From contig JAOUKG010000211.1 of NCBI GenBank assembly GCA_029882725.1, positions 1 through 5,774 on the forward strand: 5,774 bases of DNA, given 5' to 3'. Below are positions 4,962-5,774 of the stretch, piece after piece (the first letter of the stretch is position 1; every line of letters starts with the position of its first letter). A model generated the notes under the pieces. That model did not search any database, had not been told where the DNA came from, and saw only the letters and a program-made list of their open reading frames with translations. Source of the stretch: Cyclobacteriaceae bacterium. Lineage in GTDB: Bacteria > Bacteroidota > Bacteroidia > Cytophagales > Cyclobacteriaceae. The translations under genes and the position numbers were made by a program.

Positions 4962-5774
4962 ATGAAAAAGTTTTTCTTATTAATGCTGGTTGCCCTGGTT
5001 GTTTTTAGCTGTAAAACGCAAGCGCCTGAAAATGAGCAAACAGAAGATTCCGTTCATGTTTCCGTTTTTCCTGAAGTGGTAAAAAATATGACCATTTACG
5101 AAGTGAATATTCGTCAATATACTCCGGAAGGAACCATTGATGCTTTCGCCGAAAGGCTGCCTCATTTGAAAGAATTGGGGGTAGATTTACTTTGGATTAT
5201 GCCTGTTCAGCCTATTTCTGAAAAGAACCGAAAAGGAACGCTGGGAAGCTATTATGCTGTTCAAAATTATACGGATATCAATCCGGAATTTGGCACCCTC
5301 GATGATTTTAAGGAAATGGTAAGTAAGGCCCACGATATGGGATTTTATGTAATTCTCGACTGGGTGCCGAATCATACAGGATGGGACAATCCATGGATTA
5401 CTGAACATCCTGAATACTACGCTCAGGATAGTCTGGGAAATGTAACCTATGAAGCCGATTGGACTGATATTGCCTTACTTGATCATTCCAATGAGAATTT
5501 AAGAAAAGAAATGAGGGAAAAAATGGAGTTTTGGGTCCGTGAAACCAATATAGATGGATTTAGATGTGATCATGCCGGGCACGAAATTCCGATGTTGTTC
5601 TGGGAAGAAACCATTCCTTATTTAAATTCCATCAAAGATCTTTTTTGGTTGGCCGAATGGGATGAAACCAAAATGCATAGTCAGTTTCACTCCACATACG
5701 ACTGGGAAATGCATCACCTTACCAACGCTGTGGCGAAGGGGGAGCAACCTGCCGATGTGTTGCTCGATCATGCC
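4962..5774 (+). CDS. GH13 alpha-amylase-family lipoprotein, 3' end outside window
   Basis: Probable envelope-anchored alpha-glucan hydrolase; the first 271 codons are present and the frame is open to the right edge. Residues 1-17 are a lipoprotein signal: KK at 2-3, a hydrophobic core and lipobox VFSC with Cys-17, then an acidic linker. The barrel begins near residue 44 with TIYEVNIRQY. Region I is DWVPNH (133-138). Region II is GFRCDHAGH (199-207), with Arg-201 and nucleophile Asp-203. Region III has Glu-232 in LAEWDE as acid/base. Region IV (the second catalytic Asp) lies outside, so completeness is unknown. The start is fixed by the signal peptide; no Shine-Dalgarno sequence is visible. 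It differs from the GH13 at 1-574 in its motifs (no DxDxNGxGD loop, different region I), so the two are separate subfamilies rather than a recent duplication. It sits 86 bases after the GH31 gene on the same strand, probably in one operon. Exact specificity is not readable. Confidence 0.94.
   Translation, partial: MKKFFLLMLVALVVFSCKTQAPENEQTEDSVHVSVFPEVVKNMTIYEVNIRQYTPEGTIDAFAERLPHLKELGVDLLWIMPVQPISEKNRKGTLGSYYAVQNYTDINPEFGTLDDFKEMVSKAHDMGFYVILDWVPNHTGWDNPWITEHPEYYAQDSLGNVTYEADWTDIALLDHSNENLRKEMREKMEFWVRETNIDGFRCDHAGHEIPMLFWEETIPYLNSIKDLFWLAEWDETKMHSQFHSTYDWEMHHLTNAVAKGEQPADVLLDHA

Noticed and set aside
4980..5408. Two minus-strand open frames (4980-5165 and 5187-5408)
   Set aside because: Both are antisense to the GH13 gene starting at 4962, which has a signal peptide and all expected GH13 regions up to the edge.
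1..5774. CRISPR array, tRNA, rRNA, transposase, phage or defence genes, or a wholly new multi-gene system
   Set aside because: No regularly spaced repeats, tRNA-like cloverleaf, rRNA-like tract or mobile-element protein was seen; all long genes belong to known glucan-utilisation families.

Overview
The window comes from a low-GC Bacteroidetes genome, most likely a flavobacterium. The evidence is the Flavobacteriia-style protein sequences, short lipoprotein signals ending in a cysteine, AT-rich leaders without clear Shine-Dalgarno sites, and promoter-like TTG / TAnnTTTG-type elements. It is one section of an alpha-glucan (starch, glycogen or maltodextrin) utilisation locus. The genus is an inference; no ribosomal RNA or other marker gene is present.

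Layout: (1) 1-574, minus strand: the first 191 codons of a lipoprotein GH13 alpha-amylase-family enzyme, cut by the left edge. (2) 575-1292: a 718-base gap between divergent genes. It holds a LacI-type operator near the amylase, a 185-bp imperfect inverted repeat (747-931), a minus-strand terminator-like hairpin, and a second operator lying inside a candidate promoter. (3) 1293-2330, plus strand: a complete LacI-family repressor. (4) 2331-2448: a short gap with the best operator of the window, an almost perfect 18-bp palindrome. (5) 2449-4875, plus strand: a complete GH31 alpha-glucosidase without a signal peptide. (6) 4876-4961: a short gap with two small tandem repeats. (7) 4962-5774, plus strand: the first 271 codons of a second, unrelated-subfamily GH13 lipoprotein, cut by the right edge.

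How it fits together (inference): the two lipoprotein GH13 enzymes would cut alpha-glucan or maltodextrin at the cell envelope. The GH31 enzyme, with no export signal and an in-frame stop just before its ATG, would release glucose from short oligosaccharides inside the cell. The LacI-type protein probably senses a maltodextrin-related sugar and controls all three transcription units through AAACGTTT-centred palindromes, one in front of each unit.

The enzymes and regulator are ordinary members of known families; I see no evidence of a wholly new system. The least explained items are the 185-bp inverted repeat, in which both strands encode a near-identical MRKK-x-DFGT string, and the minus-strand terminator-like hairpin, which has no visible gene to terminate.
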